From the NCBI RefSeq assembly GCF_000176175.1, contig NZ_ACZP01000015.1:1-59234 (forward strand): a stretch of DNA of 59,234 nucleotides, read 5' to 3'. The notes under the pieces are model-generated. The model was not told the DNA's origin, ran no database searches, and saw only the letters and a program-made list of their open reading frames with translations. This document shows positions 1 through 16,984 of this stretch, in pieces (position 1 is the first letter of the stretch; every line of letters begins with the position of its first letter). Source of the DNA: Vibrio furnissii CIP 102972. Lineage in GTDB: Bacteria > Pseudomonadota > Gammaproteobacteria > Enterobacterales > Vibrionaceae. The position numbers were made by a program, and so were the translations under genes.

Positions 1-257
<257 letters not shown>

Positions 258-355
258 TACGAATGATTATTGCGATGAGTGTTCACACAGATTGATAGTG
301 TTTAATAAAGTGAAGAGATTCGTGCCTCTGCCCTTTAGCGCGAGCACATTGCTGT

Positions 356-431
356 GTCCCGTTCGTCTAGAGGCCTAGGACACCGCCCTTTCACGGCGGT
401 AACAGGGGTTCGACTCCCCTACGGGATACCA
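356..431 (+). tRNA. tRNA-Glu (TTC) in the 16S-23S spacer
   Basis: A 76-base cloverleaf with the TTC anticodon in the loop of the ccgcc/ggcgg stem, a GTTCGAC T-loop and an encoded CCA end. It is the only tRNA in the spacer of the first rRNA operon, while the second operon has Ile and Ala in the same place. Confidence 0.97.
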
Positions 432-485
432 TCTTTAAAGGTTTTACCTTTAGAATCTTTAAACATGGTTTTCATTAGAAAATCT

Positions 486-498
486 TGCTCTTTAACAA
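486..498 (+). promoter_or_regulatory. boxA antitermination site, spacer of rRNA operon 1
   Basis: TGCTCTTTAACAA matches the rRNA boxA element that binds NusB-S10 and protects rRNA transcription from Rho. It sits between the spacer tRNA and 23S, as in other gamma-proteobacteria. The DNA from here to the 23S start is essentially identical in the second operon. Confidence 0.85.
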
Positions 499-722
499 TT
501 TGGAAAGCTGACAAAACAACAATTTATTGTTGTTTGTAAAGTTCTCAATGTATTCCTAATGGAATACACCAACAAACACATTCAAGTGTGCTTGGTATCG
601 AAGCTTACTGATTCAGTAAGTCTTCAAAATTGAGTCCGGCAAAATCAGTCACACACTCATGTAAATTAAATGTGTGACACCTAGGTTGTTTAACAACAAT
701 CCGAAACTCCTTCGGGTTGTAT

Positions 723-3612
<2,890 letters not shown>

Positions 3613-3704
3613 ACAACACCCAAGGGGTTTTGTACTGGACTCAAAGCTAAGCGCATAAGAATGTGTTGTGAGAATAGAAAACAGCTTTCCGAATTTTAAG
3701 AATT

Positions 3705-3824
3705 TGCTTGGCGACCATAGCGTTTTGGACCCACCTGATTCCATTCCGAACTCAGAAGTGAAACGAAACAGCGTCGATGGTAGTGTGGGGCCTCCCCATG
3801 TGAGAGTAGAACATCGCCAGGCTT
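3705..3824 (+). rRNA. 5S ribosomal RNA, operon 1
   Basis: A 120-base 5S gene starting TGCTTGGCGACC and closing with GCCAGGCTT, which pair as the terminal helix. It contains the conserved CCGAACTCAGAAGTGAAA. It looks identical to the copy at 9256-9375. No tRNA follows it. Confidence 0.97.
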
Positions 3825-4169
3825 TAAATTGCACTTGCTTAAACTTTAAGCAAGTCACCATAGAGCTCTAAAAAAACTTAGAGTTTTATGTTGACTTTCA
3901 CGGTGTGAAGCGTAATATACGCGTCCTGTCTAAGTGCTAACGCACTGAAAGCAAAGCTCTTTAACAATATAAACCTATCAATCTGTGTGGGCACTCGTTG
4001 ATGATAATCAAAGATGATTCTAAAGAATCAACTTAGGTATCAATGAACTGAGTGACCAATCGATACTTCGGTATCGGCACAGTCAATTCATTATCGTTCT
4101 GTTGGAACGATAATAGCTTTGAATTACTAAGGTAATTTGAAGTCAGTATTCATTGAGCCACAAAATCTT
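3825..4169 (+). promoter_or_regulatory. Inter-operon region with an rRNA promoter and 16S leader
   Basis: This 345-base gap separates the two rRNA operons. An inverted repeat just after 5S (acttgctt/aagcaagt) and a second short hairpin around 3868-3885 may end the first transcript, though neither has a strong T tract. A promoter follows: TTGACT at 3891-3896, a 16-base spacer and TAATAT at 3913-3918, with A/T-rich DNA upstream and a GC-rich discriminator (acgcgtcc), as expected for a stringently controlled rRNA promoter. A boxA (AGCTCTTTAACAAT, 3955-3968) follows. The leader around 3976-4000 can pair with the 16S trailer around 5736-5762 to form the RNase III processing stem. Confidence 0.8.
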
Positions 4170-5722
<1,553 letters not shown>

Positions 5723-5787
5723 TACGAATGATTATTGCGATGAGTGTTCACACAGATTGATGGTTTATACGTTTTAGAGACGATACT

Positions 5788-5864
5788 GGGTCTGTAGCTC
5801 AGGTGGTTAGAGCGTTCGCCTGATAAGCGAGAGGTCGGTGGTTCGAGTCCACTCAGACCCACCA
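5788..5864 (+). tRNA. tRNA-Ile (GAT)
   Basis: 77-base tRNA with the GAT anticodon, an encoded CCA and a GGGTCTG/CAGACCC acceptor stem. It is the first of two tRNAs in the spacer of rRNA operon 2. Confidence 0.98.
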
Positions 5865-5906
5865 ATCTTCCTCCCAGAGGATTGGCACACAGTATCAACA
5901 CCTGAT

Positions 5907-5982
5907 GGGGCTATAGCTCAGCTGGGAGAGCGCCTGCCTTGCACGCAGGAGGTCAGCAGTTCGATCCTGCTTAGCTCCACCA
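5907..5982 (+). tRNA. tRNA-Ala (TGC)
   Basis: 76-base tRNA with the TGC anticodon and encoded CCA, lying 42 bases after tRNA-Ile in the spacer of rRNA operon 2. This is the classic Ile-Ala spacer arrangement. Confidence 0.98.
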
Positions 5983-6036
5983 TCTTTAAGCACATTTGCT
6001 TAAGTGTTCTTAAACATGGTTTTCATTAGAAAATCT

Positions 6037-6049
6037 TGCTCTTTAACAA
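6037..6049 (+). promoter_or_regulatory. boxA antitermination site, spacer of rRNA operon 2
   Basis: TGCTCTTTAACAA between tRNA-Ala and 23S, the same element as at 486-498. Confidence 0.85.
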
Positions 6050-6273
6050 TTTGGAAAGCTGACAAAACAACAATTTATTGTTGTTTGTAAAGTTCTCAAT
6101 GTATTCCTAATGGAATACACCAACAAACACATTCAAGTGTGCTTGGTATCGAAGCTTACTGATTCAGTAAGTCTTCAAAATTGAGTCCGGCAAAATCAGT
6201 CACACACTCATGTAAATTAAATGTGTGACACCTAGGTTGTTTAACAACAATCCGAAACTCCTTCGGGTTGTAT

Positions 6274-9164
<2,891 letters not shown>

Positions 9165-9255
9165 ACAACACCCAAGGGGTTTTGTAGTGGACTCAAAGCT
9201 AAGTGCATAAGAATGTGTTGAGAGAACGAAAACAGCTTTCCGAATTTTAAGAATT

Positions 9256-9375
9256 TGCTTGGCGACCATAGCGTTTTGGACCCACCTGATTCCATTCCGA
9301 ACTCAGAAGTGAAACGAAACAGCGTCGATGGTAGTGTGGGGCCTCCCCATGTGAGAGTAGAACATCGCCAGGCTT
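9256..9375 (+). rRNA. 5S ribosomal RNA, operon 2
   Basis: 120-base 5S gene, identical by eye to the copy at 3705-3824. The spacer between 23S and 5S differs slightly between the operons. Confidence 0.97.
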
Positions 9376-9405
9376 TAAATTTAGACTCTTGAGTCTAACC
9401 AGTGC

Positions 9406-9482
9406 GGAGCGGTAGTTCAGTTGGTTAGAATACCGGCCTGTCACGCCGGGGGTCGCGGGTTCGAGTCCCGTCCGCTCCGCCA
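9406..9482 (+). tRNA. tRNA-Asp (GTC)
   Basis: 77-base tRNA with the GTC anticodon, a GGAGCGG/CCGCTCC acceptor stem and encoded CCA. It is the distal tRNA of rRNA operon 2, ten bases before the operon terminator. Confidence 0.98.
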
Positions 9483-9491
9483 CTTATTTTG

Positions 9492-9518
9492 AAAACCCAG
9501 TCTTTGACTGGGTTTTTT
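9492..9518 (+). terminator. Rho-independent terminator of rRNA operon 2
   Basis: The stem AACCCAG/CTGGGTT with a small loop is followed by TTTTT, directly after tRNA-Asp. Confidence 0.9.
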
Positions 9519-9877
9519 GCTATCTGGCGTTTAGAAAACGCATCAAATTGCCATCCTTTACTCAGCGCGATTGCTCGTTCAGCTCCCCTTCCCCTTTTTA
9601 CGTCATGTTTCTCTGGCTTGATGAGGTTATCTACACCGTATCGTGCCACCTCCGCTCCCCGTCCTTTTATGAATTGCATATCATGATTAGATTCCACACC
9701 AATGACCCCGTTACTGATTGAACCCATTGCTGATGGTTACGCTATTGAGGCGGTTATACGTCTGTCAAGGGCTTTATTGTTTGAGCTGCGTAACAAACCG
9801 ATGAGACAGCATGTGATTTGCGGGAGCGCTCGATGAGGTGTTGAGATATTGAGATAGAAGAGTGGGGGAGTCGAGAC
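9519..9877. other. Non-coding stretch between the rRNA operon and pssA
   Basis: I see no supported gene here. Open frames exist on both strands (for example 9489-9686 plus and 9425-9727 minus), but the minus frame runs through tRNA-Asp and neither has a recognisable domain or a good ribosome binding site. Confidence 0.5.
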
Positions 9878-9904
9878 AAAAAAGCCGATGCACAGGCATC
9901 GGCT
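9878..9904 (-). terminator. Terminator of pssA
   Basis: Read on the minus strand, the stem AGCCGATGC/GCATCGGCT is followed by a run of T. It lies about 20 bases after the pssA stop codon. Confidence 0.85.
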
Positions 9905-9923
9905 CAAAGAGTAAGGAGAGCGC

Positions 9924-11264
9924 TCAGAGGATTTGTTTCAGCACGCGGTCGGCTTTGACGCGGGTGATTTTACGAATTAAACGCTGAACATTCTCTGGGT
10001 AGTTTTCTAACTTCTCGATTTGGCGGTAGGTGCACACCAATTGAGTGTGTTGAAGAATGTTTTCGACTTCTTGCTCAAAACGTTCCGTCAGGTGGTGGTA
10101 ATGATCGGTGATCAGGATAGCATTCTCAAGATCCAGCTTCCAAGCGCGTGGATTGAGGTTGTTACCTGTGATGAGCATATAACGCTTGTCTACCCAGATT
10201 CCTTTTAAGTGGAAGCTGTTGTCACCGTCTTTCCACAGGTGGATAGAGAGTTTGCGACTGGCGATATTCGCTTCGTTGATTTTAGCGAAGCGGCGCAGGT
10301 TGAGTTCATACAGATACGGCAAGCCACCAATGGTTTTAAATTCCTGTGTTGGTGGAATGTAGAAATCGTTTGCCGTTTTGTCGCCCACCACAATATGGAC
10401 TTTCACGCCGCGTCGGATTGCCTTACGGACCTCCTTCGCAACGCCTTTCGGAAAGTTAAAGTAAGGTGTGCAGATGAAGACTTCGTCTTTCGCTTGAGCA
10501 ATCAACTGAACAATGTATTGGTTCAGGCGGTTGCGACGTTTTCCGATCCCCACCAAGGGTGTGATACCCACTTGATCGGGGCCGACGTCTTGGGATTCAA
10601 AATGGTAATCCGCTTGCGATAATGTCGCTCGGAATTGACGAATGTCCGTTTTGATCTCTTTCGTGGTTGGCTTGCTGTGGCATGCGAGATCGTTCACCGC
10701 AGGGTGAGCCAGCATTTGTTGTTGGATAAACTCAACCATGCTGTCGGCCAACACTTGGTTTTCGATCGTATGGTAGCGGTCAAAGCGATAACGTTCTTTG
10801 TAATGCAGGTAGACGTTATTGAGACTGGCACCACTGTAGATGACTTGGTCGTCGATGATAAAGCCTTTGAGGTGTAAGACACCAAAGACTTCTTTACCAC
10901 GAACGGGAATGCCGTAAACCGGAATGCAGTGGTCGTACTGCTCTTTGAAGGACTTATACATTGCTGCGTTGCCTTCTGACGAAGCTGCACCGATCAGACC
11001 CCGTTGCGCGCGATGCCAGTCAACACAAATATTGATGTCTAGGCCGGGATTACGCTGTTTCGCTTCATACAGCTCAGTGAGAATTTCTCGACCAGCATCA
11101 TCATTCTCTAAATAGAGCGCCACTATGTAGATACGCTTACTTGCCTGACGAATCGACTCAATCAGATGAGTGCGAAAGTCTTTGGCAGAGAACAAAACAC
11201 CAAACTTATTCGGATCTTGCGCAATAGTTGGTAGCTGTTCGAATGGGTTTCTACGAGCAATCAT
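9924..11264 (-). CDS. pssA: CDP-diacylglycerol-serine O-phosphatidyltransferase (phosphatidylserine synthase)
   Basis: It makes phosphatidylserine from CDP-diacylglycerol and serine at the inner membrane, the committed step towards phosphatidylethanolamine. At 446 residues it is close to E. coli PssA (451). It carries the two phospholipase-D-type HKD motifs of this family: HLKGFIIDD at 131-139 and HLKGIWVDK at 352-360, the second followed by LITGNNLNPRAW. The segment VDWHRAQRG near 81-89 is also typical. The product is the substrate of Psd, encoded at 41452-42309 in this window. The gene stands alone with its own terminator; AAGG lies about 12 bases before the chosen ATG. Confidence 0.95.
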   Translation of the reverse strand: MIARRNPFEQLPTIAQDPNKFGVLFSAKDFRTHLIESIRQASKRIYIVALYLENDDAGREILTELYEAKQRNPGLDINICVDWHRAQRGLIGAASSEGNAAMYKSFKEQYDHCIPVYGIPVRGKEVFGVLHLKGFIIDDQVIYSGASLNNVYLHYKERYRFDRYHTIENQVLADSMVEFIQQQMLAHPAVNDLACHSKPTTKEIKTDIRQFRATLSQADYHFESQDVGPDQVGITPLVGIGKRRNRLNQYIVQLIAQAKDEVFICTPYFNFPKGVAKEVRKAIRRGVKVHIVVGDKTANDFYIPPTQEFKTIGGLPYLYELNLRRFAKINEANIASRKLSIHLWKDGDNSFHLKGIWVDKRYMLITGNNLNPRAWKLDLENAILITDHYHHLTERFEQEVENILQHTQLVCTYRQIEKLENYPENVQRLIRKITRVKADRVLKQIL

Positions 11265-11353
11265 AGGGATGCTTTACCTTACGTACGTGCAAAATTGCGA
11301 GCAGAGCATATTACCAAAACTCAGCAAAGAAAGGCTAGGAAAGTGCACAATTC

Positions 11354-11788
11354 TTAGCATATCTCGGGTATGAATTGCATCGGAATGAGATCTTTACCGC
11401 TTGATGAATAACGCTTAAACAGCGTCTGTAGCTCTGCAGGCAATGTTTCGGCAGCGATGGGGATGAAGTTCGCTTTGCGATAAAACTCAGTCAGGTGGGC
11501 ATAGGCGAAACAATAGTCATGTTGTTGAAGAATGTGTGCCTGACAGTAGTGGAGTAATGCATGACCAATCCCCGTGCCGCGTTGTGTGCTCTCAACCGCC
11601 ATGCCCGTCAGCAGGCGATATTGCGCCACGATGCGAAATCGCACGATGCCACACAGCCCTTGATTGCCATAAGCGCCGATCATCAACTCGTCACGTTTGG
11701 GTTTGGTGCTCGCATAATGTTGCTTATAAAAACGTTTCACTAGGGGCAACTTTATCGGGTCTATGGGTTCAAATTGCAGAGTCGGCAT
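11354..11788 (-). CDS. GNAT family N-acetyltransferase
   Basis: A 144-residue protein of the GNAT superfamily, which transfers an acetyl group from acetyl-CoA to an amine. The region GMAVESTQRGTGIGHALL (about 68-85) is the acetyl-CoA-binding motif A with the RGxGIG loop, and FYRKANFIPI further on is the usual motif B. The substrate cannot be deduced. It is divergent from murB, whose start is 65 bases away, so the two promoters share a short intergenic region. It lies 89 bases downstream of the pssA start on the same strand, without a clear terminator after it. Confidence 0.85.
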   Translation of the reverse strand: MPTLQFEPIDPIKLPLVKRFYKQHYASTKPKRDELMIGAYGNQGLCGIVRFRIVAQYRLLTGMAVESTQRGTGIGHALLHYCQAHILQQHDYCFAYAHLTEFYRKANFIPIAAETLPAELQTLFKRYSSSGKDLIPMQFIPEIC

Positions 11789-11853
11789 TTGTATCTGTCT
11801 TCAAAGTACATCTGTTGTAGAATGATCCCAGTTTAGTTTATTCAAAGAATCTC

Positions 11854-12897
11854 ATGCAATTACATCTCGACGCGAACTTAAAGCCTTACCATACGTTTGG
11901 TATTGAACAATCTTGCAAGGCGCTGGCTATCATTGAGTCGGCTGATGATCTGATACAACTGCATCAGGACGAACGCTGGCAGGGGATTCCCAAGCTGATG
12001 TTGGGCAAGGGGAGCAATATGCTGTTCACCGAGCCGTTTCAAGGGTTGGTGATGGTCAATCGCATGACGGGAATTACGTATCGTGACGACGCCCACCATC
12101 ACTACTTGCATGTCAATGGTGGCGAAGATTGGCCAGCCTTAGTGACCTGGTGTATGAAGCAGCGGTTTTATGGTTTGGAGAATCTCGCACTCATTCCCGG
12201 TTGCGCGGGCTCTGCACCGATTCAGAATATCGGCGCGTACGGCGTTGAGTTCCAAGATATCTGCCAGTACGTGGATTACCTGTGTCTCGAGAGCTTGACC
12301 ATCAAACGTCTCAGCGCGCAAGAGTGTTTGTTTGGTTACCGAGATTCCATTTTCAAACATCAATTGTACGGTAAAGCGATTGTCGTTGCCGTGGGATTAA
12401 TTTTGAATAAAGATTGGCAGCCCGTCGCGTCTTACGGTCCGTTACAAGTGTTGGGAGATGACTGTTCGCCAGAAGCGGTTTATCAAACCGTCTGCCGCAC
12501 GCGAATGGACAAGCTACCCGACCCTGCGGTGACCGGAAATGCCGGCAGCTTTTTTAAAAATCCTGTGATTCGGCAGGCTGAATATGACCGATTGAAACAA
12601 TCATTCCCTGACATGGTGGCGTATCCCACTCAGGATGGGGTGAAAGTTGCGGCGGGTTGGCTGATTGATAGCGCGGGCTTGAAGGGCGTCTGTGTTGGCG
12701 GTGCACAAGTGCATCCGAAACAAGCCTTGGTCTTGATCAATACAGGAACGGCCACCGCGCAGGATGTGGTTGAACTGGCTGCGTTGGTACGCCGTCGCGT
12801 TGAAGCACAATACGGGATTTGTCTCGAACATGAAGTGCGTTTTATGGGCGTGACCCAAGAAACATATTTAACCCATTTAATGGAGAATGCAGAGTGA
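11854..12897 (+). CDS. murB: UDP-N-acetylenolpyruvoylglucosamine reductase
   Basis: It reduces UDP-GlcNAc-enolpyruvate to UDP-MurNAc with NADPH and FAD, the second committed step of peptidoglycan precursor synthesis. The 347-residue protein has the FAD-binding GKGSNML at 51-57, PGCAGSAPIQNIGAYG at 115-130 and TGNAGSFFKNP at 227-237, which contains the catalytic serine (Ser231-equivalent). It is a type I MurB, as in E. coli. Its stop overlaps the GTG start of birA by four bases, so the two genes are probably translationally coupled, the same pairing as in E. coli. Confidence 0.97.
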   Translation: MQLHLDANLKPYHTFGIEQSCKALAIIESADDLIQLHQDERWQGIPKLMLGKGSNMLFTEPFQGLVMVNRMTGITYRDDAHHHYLHVNGGEDWPALVTWCMKQRFYGLENLALIPGCAGSAPIQNIGAYGVEFQDICQYVDYLCLESLTIKRLSAQECLFGYRDSIFKHQLYGKAIVVAVGLILNKDWQPVASYGPLQVLGDDCSPEAVYQTVCRTRMDKLPDPAVTGNAGSFFKNPVIRQAEYDRLKQSFPDMVAYPTQDGVKVAAGWLIDSAGLKGVCVGGAQVHPKQALVLINTGTATAQDVVELAALVRRRVEAQYGICLEHEVRFMGVTQETYLTHLMENAE

Positions 12898-13856
12898 AAG
12901 AGCATAGCGTAAAACTGACATTATTGAAGACTCTGTCGGATGGTGCTTTTCATTCTGGTGAATCACTTGGTGCCCAGTTAGGCATGACCCGTGCCGCGAT
13001 CAGCAAACACATTCAAGGAATTCAGGAATGGGGTGTGGATGTCTTTCGCGTTCAAGGGAAAGGTTACCAGCTGGCTCAGCCGCTACATATGTTGGATGAA
13101 GCGCTGATTCAAGCTCAGGTGAGTAACCCGGTTGAGCTGCATCCGATTATTGGTTCAACCAACCAGTATCTGCTGGATAACGTCGATACGTTGACATCTG
13201 GCACCGTGTGTTTGGCGGAGTACCAAGCCAAAGGACGAGGACGTCGTGGTCGTCATTGGGTGTCACCTTTCGGCGCGAACCTCTATTTTTCCATGTATTG
13301 GCGACTAGACGCTGGTATCGCTGCGGCAATGGGACTGAGTTTGGTCGTAGGTGTCGCGATTGTGGAAGCCTTGGAAAACATGGGGCTGGAAGGCGTCAAA
13401 TTGAAATGGCCAAACGACTTGTATTATCAAGACCGCAAACTGGCTGGGATTCTGGTGGAGTTATCGGGTCAAGCCGGTGCCGCGGCGCACTTGGTGATTG
13501 GTATGGGGATGAACCTTATTATGCAGGATCGCGAGTCGAACATTGATCAACCGTGGTCAAGCTTGTCACAAGTGATCGGCCAAGATCATGTGGATCGCAA
13601 TCAGCTTGCGGTCGCCTTCATCCAAGCGCTGGATCAGGCGCTGCGTGATTATGAGCTGTATGGCATGCAAGACTTCGTTGGGCGTTGGAATCGGTTGGAC
13701 AACTTTATCGACCGAAAAGTCCGATTGATCATGGGGGACAACGAGATCACCGGTATTGAGCGTGGTATCGATGCGCATGGTGGCGTGTTGCTCGAAATGG
13801 ACGACGGCATTAAGAGCTTTATCGGCGGCGAAATTTCGCTTCGCAAAGGTGAATAA
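12894..13856 (+). CDS. birA: Bifunctional biotin-[acetyl-CoA-carboxylase] ligase and biotin operon repressor
   Basis: It activates biotin to biotinyl-5'-AMP and attaches it to the biotin carboxyl carrier protein. The biotinyl-AMP-bound dimer also represses biotin synthesis genes. The 320-residue protein has an N-terminal winged helix (about 1-60, with SLGAQLGMTRAAISKHI as the helix-turn-helix), the biotin-binding GRGRRGRHW at 114-122 and KWPNDLY at 171-177, then a short C-terminal domain. The start is GTG, overlapping the murB stop. The DNA-binding domain marks it as the regulatory, two-function type. Confidence 0.96.
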   Translation: MKEHSVKLTLLKTLSDGAFHSGESLGAQLGMTRAAISKHIQGIQEWGVDVFRVQGKGYQLAQPLHMLDEALIQAQVSNPVELHPIIGSTNQYLLDNVDTLTSGTVCLAEYQAKGRGRRGRHWVSPFGANLYFSMYWRLDAGIAAAMGLSLVVGVAIVEALENMGLEGVKLKWPNDLYYQDRKLAGILVELSGQAGAAAHLVIGMGMNLIMQDRESNIDQPWSSLSQVIGQDHVDRNQLAVAFIQALDQALRDYELYGMQDFVGRWNRLDNFIDRKVRLIMGDNEITGIERGIDAHGGVLLEMDDGIKSFIGGEISLRKGE

Positions 13857-13870
13857 GTGAAATCCAACAA

Positions 13871-13896
13871 AAAAGAGGCGAATCGCCTCTTTTTTG
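13871..13896. terminator. Bidirectional terminator between birA and coaA
   Basis: The stem AGAGGCG/CGCCTCT is flanked by an A run on the left and a T run on the right, so it can end both the murB-birA transcript and the convergent coaA transcript. Confidence 0.9.
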
Positions 13897-13907
13897 TTTC
13901 TCAACGG

Positions 13908-14831
13908 TTACTTCCGGAGCAGCACTTCTTCGACCGTATGGTTGTGGCTCTTGCGCAGAATCAGTTGGGCGCGCTCTTTGGTCGGCAGAATGTTTTGCTG
14001 CAGATTTTTTCCATTGATGGTGTGCCAAATGTCTTTGGCTTTGGCTATCGCTTCATCTTCCGTGAGCTGGGTGTAGTGGCTGAAGTAAGAGCCCGGCTTC
14101 ATAAACGCACCTTGGCGGAATTTCATAAAGCGTTCGACATACCATTTTTCAATCATGGAACTGTCTGCATCGACATAAATCGAAAAATCGAGGAAGTCAG
14201 AGATAAAAACACGATGCGGATCGTGCGGATAATCCATGCCACTTTGCAAGACATTCAAGCCTTCGATAATCAACACGTCTGGACGATCAACGACCTTCAT
14301 CTCTGGCGTAATGTCGTAAGTTAGATGTGAGTAGATTGGGGCTTCCACATGGGGTTCGCCTGCTTTCACGTCCGAGACAAATTGCACCAAACGACGCATG
14401 TCGTAGGATTCTGGAAACCCTTTCTTATGCATGATGTCACGTTCATTGAGTACGCGGTTGGGATGCAGAAATCCATCGGTGGTGACCAGCTCGACTTTCG
14501 GGTGATTTTCCCAGCGCGACAACAATGCTTTGAGTAGACGAGCGGTGGTGCTTTTTCCGACGGCAACACTGCCAGCGATGCCAATCACAAACGGTGGCGC
14601 TTTCTCGGTGTTCCCCAAAAATTGATTCAGCACTGAGTTACGGCTTTGCCTTGCAGCAACATACAAGTTCAGTAACCGAGCAAGGGGCAGATAGATCTCC
14701 ACCGCTTCTTTGATGGTTAGGTTTTCATTGATGCCTTGCAGCTCTTGAAGGTCCGTTTCCGACAACGTCATAGGCACAGAATTACGTAACTCTGCCCACT
14801 GATGACGAGCAAAAGACAAGTACGGGCTCAT
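13908..14831 (-). CDS. coaA: Type I pantothenate kinase
   Basis: It phosphorylates pantothenate with ATP, the first and regulated step of coenzyme A synthesis. With the start used here the protein has 307 residues, with the P-loop GSVAVGKST at about 87-95 and TTDGFLHPN, LNVLQSGMDYPHDPH and NILPTRER-like segments of the E. coli enzyme. An upstream in-frame ATG at 14876 would add 15 residues. I prefer 14831 because the protein then begins MSPYLSF, in register with E. coli MTPYLQF, because GAG precedes this ATG, and because a promoter-like TTGTAT, 17 bases, TAATTA lies between the two candidates. Confidence 0.93.
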   Translation of the reverse strand: MSPYLSFARHQWAELRNSVPMTLSETDLQELQGINENLTIKEAVEIYLPLARLLNLYVAARQSRNSVLNQFLGNTEKAPPFVIGIAGSVAVGKSTTARLLKALLSRWENHPKVELVTTDGFLHPNRVLNERDIMHKKGFPESYDMRRLVQFVSDVKAGEPHVEAPIYSHLTYDITPEMKVVDRPDVLIIEGLNVLQSGMDYPHDPHRVFISDFLDFSIYVDADSSMIEKWYVERFMKFRQGAFMKPGSYFSHYTQLTEDEAIAKAKDIWHTINGKNLQQNILPTKERAQLILRKSHNHTVEEVLLRK

Positions 14832-14996
14832 AAAATGCTCAATCGTATAATTAGAATAAGAGAGGGGAACATACAATATGGCGCTGATAATTCAAATGAG
14901 AAAGATGACAGAATTAGCGATTGAATCGAAATTTGAGTGAAAAATCATCGAATAAACAAAAACGTGCCAAATTTGGATTTTTTTTGGTTTTAAGGG

Positions 14997-15025
14997 TTGC
15001 AAGGTAAGAAATCATTCAATAGAAT
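14997..15025 (+). promoter_or_regulatory. Promoter of the tRNA-tuf operon
   Basis: TTGCAA and TAGAAT are separated by 17 bases, followed by a GC-rich discriminator (gcgctcc) about 14 bases before tRNA-Thr. A T-rich stretch lies just upstream. The discriminator is typical of stringently controlled stable RNA promoters. Confidence 0.75.
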
Positions 15026-15038
15026 GCGCTCCACTTAT

Positions 15039-15114
<76 letters not shown>

Positions 15115-15161
15115 TTTTCCTTCGGAGTAAGACTCCAAGTCGTAAAATGGGTAAAAAATTT

Positions 15162-15246
<85 letters not shown>

Positions 15247-15281
15247 TATTCTTAAGGAAATAGCTCTCAGAGTTACGTGTT

Positions 15282-15356
<75 letters not shown>

Positions 15357-15369
15357 CTCATTTAAGAGT

Positions 15370-15445
<76 letters not shown>

Positions 15446-15550
15446 GCTCTAAGCAAACTTTTCCTTTTGATATATACTTTACTACCGGTAATTTTTGGTT
15501 GCGTGGTCATTATTTAAAGCCACCTATATCCGTACCTAGAGGGACAACCC

Positions 15551-16735
15551 ATGTCTAAAGAAAAATTTGAACGTACGAAACCGCACGTAAACGTTGGTAC
15601 TATCGGCCACGTTGACCACGGTAAAACAACTCTAACTGCAGCAATCTGTACTACACTGGCTAAAGTGTACGGCGGTGCAGCTCGTGACTTCGCGTCAATC
15701 GACAACGCTCCAGAAGAGCGTGAGCGCGGTATCACAATCTCTACTTCACACGTAGAGTACGACACTCCAAGCCGTCACTACGCACACGTAGACTGCCCAG
15801 GACACGCTGACTATGTTAAAAACATGATCACAGGTGCTGCGCAAATGGACGGTGGTATCCTAGTTGTTGCTGCAACAGATGGTCCAATGCCACAAACTCG
15901 TGAGCACATCCTACTAGGCCGTCAGGTTGGTATTCCTTACATCATCGTATTCATGAACAAATGTGACATGGTTGACGATGAAGAGCTACTAGAACTAGTA
16001 GAAATGGAAGTACGTGAACTTCTGTCTGAATACGATTTCCCAGGTGATGACCTACCAGTTATCCAAGGTTCTGCACTAGGCGCACTAAACGGCGAAGAGC
16101 AGTGGGAAGCGAAAATCGTTGAACTGGCTGAAGCACTGGACAACTACATTCCAGAGCCAGAGCGTGCAGTAGACATGCCGTTCCTGATGCCAATCGAAGA
16201 CGTATTCTCAATCCAAGGTCGTGGTACAGTAGTAACTGGCCGTATCGAGCGCGGTATCCTGAAAGTAGGTGATGAAGTAGCGATCGTAGGTATCCACGAC
16301 ACTACAACCACTACTTGTACTGGTGTAGAAATGTTCCGTAAACTGCTAGACGAAGGTCGTGCAGGTGAGAACGTTGGTGCACTACTACGTGGTACAAAAC
16401 GTGATGAAGTAGAACGTGGTCAAGTACTAGCGAAACCAGGTTCAATCACTCCACACACCAAGTTCGAATCAGAAGTATACGTACTGTCTAAAGATGAAGG
16501 TGGTCGTCACACTCCATTCTTCAAAGGTTACCGTCCACAGTTCTACTTCCGTACAACTGACGTAACAGGCAACATCGAACTGCCAGAAGGCGTAGAGATG
16601 GTAATGCCAGGCGACAACATTCAAATGATTGTTGAGCTGATCGCGCCAATCGCAATGGACGAAGGTCTACGCTTCGCAATCCGTGAAGGTGGCCGTACAG
16701 TTGGTGCTGGTGTTGTTGCTAAGATCATCGCTTAA
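15551..16735 (+). CDS. tuf: Translation elongation factor Tu
   Basis: GTPase that delivers aminoacyl-tRNA to the ribosomal A site. The 394-residue protein has the G1 motif GHVDHGKT at 19-26, DCPGH at 81-85 and NKCD at 136-139, followed by domains II and III. It is co-transcribed with the four upstream tRNAs (Thr-Tyr-Gly-Thr), the same arrangement as E. coli tufB. Codon use is strongly biased to a few codons, as expected for an abundant protein. Gamma-proteobacteria often have a second tuf copy elsewhere; none is in this window. Confidence 0.98.
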   Translation: MSKEKFERTKPHVNVGTIGHVDHGKTTLTAAICTTLAKVYGGAARDFASIDNAPEERERGITISTSHVEYDTPSRHYAHVDCPGHADYVKNMITGAAQMDGGILVVAATDGPMPQTREHILLGRQVGIPYIIVFMNKCDMVDDEELLELVEMEVRELLSEYDFPGDDLPVIQGSALGALNGEEQWEAKIVELAEALDNYIPEPERAVDMPFLMPIEDVFSIQGRGTVVTGRIERGILKVGDEVAIVGIHDTTTTTCTGVEMFRKLLDEGRAGENVGALLRGTKRDEVERGQVLAKPGSITPHTKFESEVYVLSKDEGGRHTPFFKGYRPQFYFRTTDVTGNIELPEGVEMVMPGDNIQMIVELIAPIAMDEGLRFAIREGGRTVGAGVVAKIIA

Positions 16736-16774
16736 TCACAGATTCTGTGAAGAATGATTTGACTACACAGTAGC

Positions 16775-16803
16775 AAAGAGGGCATCATTTGATGCCCTTT
16801 TTC
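16775..16803 (+). terminator. Terminator after tuf
   Basis: The stem GGGCATCA/TGATGCCC is followed by TTTTT, about 40 bases after the tuf stop. It separates tuf from secE. Confidence 0.9.
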
Positions 16804-16984
16804 TGCGCTGTAGTTTTTGGTGCTGATTTATTCATCAAATCTCGCACTTAGCAAGGAATTCCGGGGCTAAGAGATCCTCTTGGTCTTGAACGATCGATTG
16901 GCACATTTTGTGTCAATGGAATGGATTTGCCCTGCAACAGCGGGGTTGTTGTCGTCTATAGTTAGACTTGTGACAGGTTGGTTT

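Noticed and set aside
9425..9727. Minus-strand frame of 100 codons ending in the tRNA-Asp region
   Set aside because: Its C-terminal part is the translation of a tRNA gene and the operon terminator. The remaining part has no recognised domain or ribosome binding site.
10020..11115. Plus-strand frames inside pssA and other genes
   Set aside because: Shadows of well-supported genes on the other strand, without their own domains.
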